From Mycobacteriales bacterium (GTDB taxonomy: Bacteria > Actinomycetota > Actinomycetes > DATLTS01): 64,000 nt of DNA. The DNA is taken from NCBI GenBank assembly GCA_035533475.1, contig DATLTS010000064.1, positions 1 to 64,000 on the forward strand, given 5' to 3'. The notes under the pieces are model-generated. The model saw nothing but the letters and a program-made list of their open reading frames with translations, was not told where the DNA came from and ran no database searches. This document shows, one piece after another, positions 60,576-64,000 of the stretch. Position numbers and translations under genes: made by a program. Positions within the stretch are counted from its first letter, which is position 1. The number at the start of each line of letters is the position of its first letter.

Positions 60576-61510
60576 GGGCCCGCCGCCGTCCGCAGCCGCT
60601 CGACGACTGCCGCCCGCAACTCGGGTGGTTCGAGGGCGACCACGTCGGCGGCGTAGCCGGCCAGTTGGCCGGCGAGTCGCTCGACGTCGGCGAAACCCAC
60701 CTCGACGCTGTCCCAACCGTCCGGTCCCGTCGACACGGCGGTCGCGAGCCGCCGGATGTCCCCCGCCCGGCCGGAGCGGATCCGCATCCGGGCGGTCCCG
60801 GTGGGCTCGGCCACCCCACGTGCGCTGACCATCGCGGTGACGTCCACCCCCGGCGGGATCCGAACCGTCCCGGCCGGGCCGGCCGCCACGGCGCCGACGA
60901 TCCGGGACAGCCGGAAGACCCGGCCGGCCCCGCGGTCGAGATCCTGGCCCGCCACGTACCAGCGACCCCGCCAGGACACCACCCCCCATGGCTCCAACCG
61001 GCGCCCCACCGGCTCCTCGTCGGCCGAGCCCCGGTAGCGGAACCGGATCGGCCGGCCGGTCCGCACCGCCTCCGACACCGCCGGGAAGGCCGGCTCGGCG
61101 GCCTCGACCCGCGGTTGGAGCCCGCGCGGCAACGCCACGTCGATCGGCGCCCCGCCGGCGGTCAGCTTGCGCATCGCCCACGCGGCCGCCTCGCCGAGGG
61201 CGGCCTGCGCCCAGACCCGCGCGGCCAGCCCGGCAGCGGCGGCCTCGTCCGGTTCGAGCGCGACCTCGGGCAGCTCGTAGTCCCGCCGGGCGATCCGGTA
61301 GCCGGGGTCCTCGTCCGAGCTGACCGTCTCCAGCGGGATCCCCAGCTCGCGCAACTCCTCCTTGTCCCGCTCGAAAGTTCGGTGGAAGGCCACGTCTTCC
61401 TCGCCGTAGCCGGGCACCGCCCGGCGGACGTCGGCAGCGGTCATCGGCCGGCGGGTCGCCAGCAGCGCGATCACCAGGTTGAGCAGCCGCTCGGTCTTAC
61501 GCGCCGACAT
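60572..61510 (-). CDS. pafB: WYL-domain transcription regulator PafB
   Basis: A 312-residue protein: MSARKTERLLNLVIALLATRRPMTAADVRRAVPGYGEEDVAFHRTFERDKEELRELGIPLETV is the DeoR-like winged helix with the WYL-type pattern, and RPIRFRYRGSADEEPVGRRLEPWGVVSWRGRWYVAGQDLDRGAGRVFRLSRI is the WYL domain. It acts with PafC as the heterodimer PafBC for the DNA-damage response. ATG at 61510. Confidence 0.95.
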   Translation of the reverse strand: MSARKTERLLNLVIALLATRRPMTAADVRRAVPGYGEEDVAFHRTFERDKEELRELGIPLETVSSDEDPGYRIARRDYELPEVALEPDEAAAAGLAARVWAQAALGEAAAWAMRKLTAGGAPIDVALPRGLQPRVEAAEPAFPAVSEAVRTGRPIRFRYRGSADEEPVGRRLEPWGVVSWRGRWYVAGQDLDRGAGRVFRLSRIVGAVAAGPAGTVRIPPGVDVTAMVSARGVAEPTGTARMRIRSGRAGDIRRLATAVSTGPDGWDSVEVGFADVERLAGQLAGYAADVVALEPPELRAAVVERLRTAAGP

Positions 61511-61557
61511 GACAGGGCAGGCTAGCCGGACCCGGGGCCGGGGGCTTAGATAGGTGG

Positions 61558-62223
61558 GTGAGCTCGGTTGTGGGGAAGGCGCTCGCGGTCGCGAAACCCC
61601 GGCTGCGCGGCTGGTTGCACCTGGCCACGTCCCCGCTGGCGCTGGCCGCGGGGATCGTGCTCGTCGTCCTCGCGCCCGCCGGGCCGGCAACATTCGCCGC
61701 CCTCGCCTACGCCGTCACATCGGTGCTGCTGTTCGTCACCAGCGCGCTGTACCACCGGGGCAACTGGTCACCGCGGGTCCTGGCCGCCTTCAAGCGCTTC
61801 GACCACGCGAACATATTCCTCATCATCGCCGGCAGCTACACGCCCTTCGCCGTCCTCGCGCTGCGTGGCACCACCAGGGTGGCGGTGCTCTCGGGGGTTT
61901 GGACCGGCGCGCTGCTCGGCGCCGCGTTCCGGGTGCTCTGGGTCGGCGCCCCCCGATGGCTCTACACCCTGCTCTACCTCGGTCTCGGCTGGGCGGCCGC
62001 CTTCTTCTTCCCGCAGCTCCTCCACGGCGCCGGCGTCCCGGCATTCACGCTGATCGCGGTCGGCGGCGCGCTCTACACGCTGGGCGGGGTCGTGTACGGG
62101 CTCAAGCGCCCGGACCCGTGGCCGCGCTGGTTCGGGTTCCACGAGATCTTCCACAGTTGCACGGTCTTGGCCTACATCTGCCAGTACGTGGCCGCGTCTC
62201 TCGTGGTGTACCACGCTGCGTAG
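61558..62223 (+). CDS. Hemolysin III / PAQR-family membrane protein
   Basis: A 221-residue protein with seven hydrophobic helices. LRGWLHLATSPLALAAGIVLVVLA, VTSVLLFVTSALYHRGNWSP, FDHANIFLIIAGSYTPFAVLAL and GFHEIFHSCTVLAYICQY carry the PAQR histidines/aspartate (SALYHR, FDHANI, FHEIFH). GTG at 61558 lies close behind TAGGTGG. It sits on the opposite strand between pafB and pafA. Function is likely lipid or metal homeostasis, unproven. Confidence 0.88.
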   Translation: MSSVVGKALAVAKPRLRGWLHLATSPLALAAGIVLVVLAPAGPATFAALAYAVTSVLLFVTSALYHRGNWSPRVLAAFKRFDHANIFLIIAGSYTPFAVLALRGTTRVAVLSGVWTGALLGAAFRVLWVGAPRWLYTLLYLGLGWAAAFFFPQLLHGAGVPAFTLIAVGGALYTLGGVVYGLKRPDPWPRWFGFHEIFHSCTVLAYICQYVAASLVVYHAA

Positions 62224-62255
62224 GAAAGCCACTCGTTAAAGGGAAAGAGCGCCGG

Positions 62256-63614
62256 CTACATGCTGGCGATCAATTTCTCGACCCGCTCGTCGACGGCCCG
62301 GAACGGGTCCTTGCACAAGACGGTGCGCTGGGCCTGATCGTTCAGCTTCAGGTGCACCCAGTCGACGGTGAAGTCCCGGCGCCGCTCCTGCGCACGCTTG
62401 ATGAAATCGCCGCGCAGCCGGGCTCGGGTGGTCTGCGGCGGCACGGACTTCGCCTCGAAGATCGCGAGGTCGGTCGCCACCCGGGCGACCGCGCCGCGCC
62501 GCTCGAGCAGGTAGTACAGACCGCGGTCCCGGTCGACGTCGTGGTAGGCCAGGTCCAGCTGGGCGACCCGGGGATGGCCCATCGCCAACCCGTGCTTGGC
62601 CCGGTAGCGCTCGATGAGTTGGAACTTCGTGACCCAGTCGATCTCGCGCGCGACCAGGTCGAGGTTGCCGGTTTCGACCGCGTTCAGCGTCCGTTCCCAC
62701 AGTTCCAGCACCCGCTCGGCGACCGGGTCGGAGCCGCGTCGGGTGACGAAATCCCGGGCCCGCGCATGGTATTCGTGCTGGATCTCCAGCGCGCTCGCCT
62801 CGCGTCCGTTGGCCAACTTCACCCGGCGGCGACCGGTCATGTCATGGCTGACCTCGCGGATCGCGCGGATGGAGTTCTCCAAGGTGAGGTCGCGCATGAC
62901 GACGTTCGCCTCGATCATCCGCAGGACGAGATCGGTTGTGCCGATCTTGAGCAGCGCGGTTGCCTCGTTCATGTTCGAGTCGCCGACGATGACGTGCAGC
63001 CGGCGGAACCGCTCGGCGTCCGCATGCGGTTCGTCCCGGGTGTTGATGATCGGTCGGGACCGGGTGGTCGCGCTCGAGACGCCTTCCCAGATGTGCTCCG
63101 CGCGTTGACTCACGCAGTAGACGGCCCCCCGCGGGGTCTGTAGCACCTTGCCGGCGCCGCAGATGATCTGCCGGGTGACCAGGAACGGGATGAGCACGTC
63201 GGCGAGCCGGCTGAACTCGCCACTGCGTCCGACCAGATAGTTCTCGTGGCAACCGTAGGAGTTCCCCGCGGAGTCGGTGTTGTTCTTGAACAGGTAGATG
63301 TCACCCGCGATCCCCTCCTCACGCAGGCGGCGTTCGGCGTCGACCAGCAAGCCCTCGAGGATCCGCTCCCCCGCCTTGTCGTGCACGACGAGGTCGACGA
63401 TGCTGTCGCACTCCGGGGTCGCGTACTCCGGGTGCGACCCCACGTCGAGGTAGAGCCGGGCCCCGTTGCGGAGGAAGACGTTGCTGCTCCGCCCCCAGGA
63501 CACGACCCGCCGGAACAGGTAGCGGGCCACCTCGTCGGGAGAGAGCCGGCGCTGCCCGCGGAACGTGCAGGTGACGCCGTACTCGTTCTCCAGTCCGAAG
63601 ATCCGCTTGTCCAT
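62256..63614 (-). CDS. pafA: Pup ligase (proteasome accessory factor A)
   Basis: A 452-residue ligase. [20 protein letters not shown] holds the conserved Glu9 metal site, [26 protein letters not shown] the catalytic aspartate, [21 protein letters not shown] and THR-type ATP-binding segments follow, and [25 protein letters not shown] ends the family. PafA joins Pup to lysines of proteasome substrates. ATG at 63614 matches the conserved first residues. prcA, prcB and pup are not in the window. Confidence 0.97.
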   Translation of the reverse strand: MDKRIFGLENEYGVTCTFRGQRRLSPDEVARYLFRRVVSWGRSSNVFLRNGARLYLDVGSHPEYATPECDSIVDLVVHDKAGERILEGLLVDAERRLREEGIAGDIYLFKNNTDSAGNSYGCHENYLVGRSGEFSRLADVLIPFLVTRQIICGAGKVLQTPRGAVYCVSQRAEHIWEGVSSATTRSRPIINTRDEPHADAERFRRLHVIVGDSNMNEATALLKIGTTDLVLRMIEANVVMRDLTLENSIRAIREVSHDMTGRRRVKLANGREASALEIQHEYHARARDFVTRRGSDPVAERVLELWERTLNAVETGNLDLVAREIDWVTKFQLIERYRAKHGLAMGHPRVAQLDLAYHDVDRDRGLYYLLERRGAVARVATDLAIFEAKSVPPQTTRARLRGDFIKRAQERRRDFTVDWVHLKLNDQAQRTVLCKDPFRAVDERVEKLIASM

Positions 63615-63720
63615 TTCAGGCCACCCAACTGCAGTGAAAAACACTGTTCGTACAGGTCAGGGGCATGTGTGGCGGCCGGGCAGTGGAGGCTGGGTGAGAC
63701 GTTTGTCGGGCATTCTCGGC

Positions 63721-63777
63721 AAGGATCTGCCAATCGGCGAACCAAGGAACGGTAGCTACCGTCCCGGCAAGATCCTT
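63721..63777. repeat. Nested inverted repeats between pafA and the recombinase-like gene
   Basis: AAGGATCT (63721-63728) and AGATCCTT (63770-63777) are inverted copies, each followed or preceded by GCC/GGC with one extra base in the right arm. Inside, ACGGTAGCTACCGT (63749-63762) is a perfect 14-base palindrome. The group lies 18 bases upstream of the ATG at 63796. Confidence 0.5.
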
Positions 63778-63795
63778 CTGCGGGGAGATTCCGCC

Positions 63796-64000
63796 ATGGC
63801 AGGACCGCCCGGCGGACCCCGCTCCCACGTTCGCGGGGTCAGCGCCGAGCGGCGCGTCGGCGCACGCGGCGCCTACCCCATCGGCCGCTACACCATGCCC
63901 GACGGGCAGCGCCGCTCGCTGCCGGGCCACCGGACCCGGGGCGAGGCGTTCGAGGCGGCGCGGACCGAGCAGGACAAGCTGACCCGGGCGAGGTGCCGCG
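63796..64000 (+). CDS. N-terminal part of a recombinase/integrase-like protein
   Basis: An open frame from ATG 63796 runs to the window end without a stop (68 codons). It contains GAYPIGRYTMPDGQRRSLPGHRTRGEAFEAARTEQDKL, which resembles the N-terminal arm-binding segment of phage-type tyrosine integrases (a strand, short turn and helix starting EAFEAARTEQ). The catalytic part is beyond the edge. Without it the assignment stays tentative. Confidence 0.4.
   Translation, partial: MAGPPGGPRSHVRGVSAERRVGARGAYPIGRYTMPDGQRRSLPGHRTRGEAFEAARTEQDKLTRARCR

Overview
The window is chromosomal DNA of a very GC-rich actinobacterium, about 70 percent GC or more by eye. The evidence is the abundance of GTG, TTG and possibly CTG starts, stop/start overlaps of four bases (GTGA, ATGA, TTGA) at many gene junctions, and several gene clusters known from Actinomycetota. 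Three such blocks resemble Mycobacterium tuberculosis loci: pgsA-like/DUF881/small-basic-protein/DUF881/gcvH/garA/ftsR/DUF151/merR/gcvP (6.6-20 kb), rbpA/fxsA/ppm1/lnt (34.5-37.9 kb), and exonuclease/helY/tatC/tatA/pafC/pafB/pafA (50.6-63.6 kb). A Frankia- or Acidothermus-like relative is plausible, but I cannot name the genus.

Layout. 0-1 kb: a zinc-ribbon fragment and a MazEF-type toxin-antitoxin pair with a palindromic operator. 1.2-6.5 kb: a mostly leftward run containing a GNAT acetyltransferase, a DUF6492 protein, a swapped-domain Ada/O6-methylguanine methyltransferase coupled to an ECF sigma factor, a hydrolase and a DUF2079 membrane protein. 6.6-14.7 kb: a rightward run for phospholipid synthesis, sugar-nucleotide synthesis, septum-associated proteins and glycine cleavage. 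14.76-14.94 kb: a tandem glycine riboswitch, immediately followed by an IS607-type element (TnpA plus a frameshifted TnpB) that separates it from gcvP (17.1-20.0 kb).

20-34 kb holds mainly envelope and secreted functions: a HAD phosphatase, a haloalkane-dehalogenase-like hydrolase, lipoproteins, a SigD/ShbA-type sigma factor with its membrane anti-sigma factor, a repeat-rich secreted protein, a subtilase with tandem WSD repeats preceded by a 13-residue leader ORF that resembles its own N-terminus, a GGDEF/HD-GYP cyclic-di-GMP protein, and a giant LPATG-anchored subtilase-like protein. 34-38.8 kb: RbpA with a SigR-type promoter and a perfect palindrome at its stop, the lipoprotein/polyprenol-mannose block, and a VapBC pair.

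39.2-44.5 kb is a lysine-degradation cluster (kal, kamE, kamD, kdd, divergent kamA) with a palindromic operator between the two arms. It is followed by a second LPATG surface protein, a CAP-domain protein, an Lrp/AsnC regulator and an acyl-CoA dehydrogenase. From 50.6 kb come an exonuclease, glycerol-3-phosphate dehydrogenase and the HelY/Tat/Paf block. The right edge holds the start of a recombinase-like gene divergent from pafA. I saw no tRNA, rRNA or CRISPR array.
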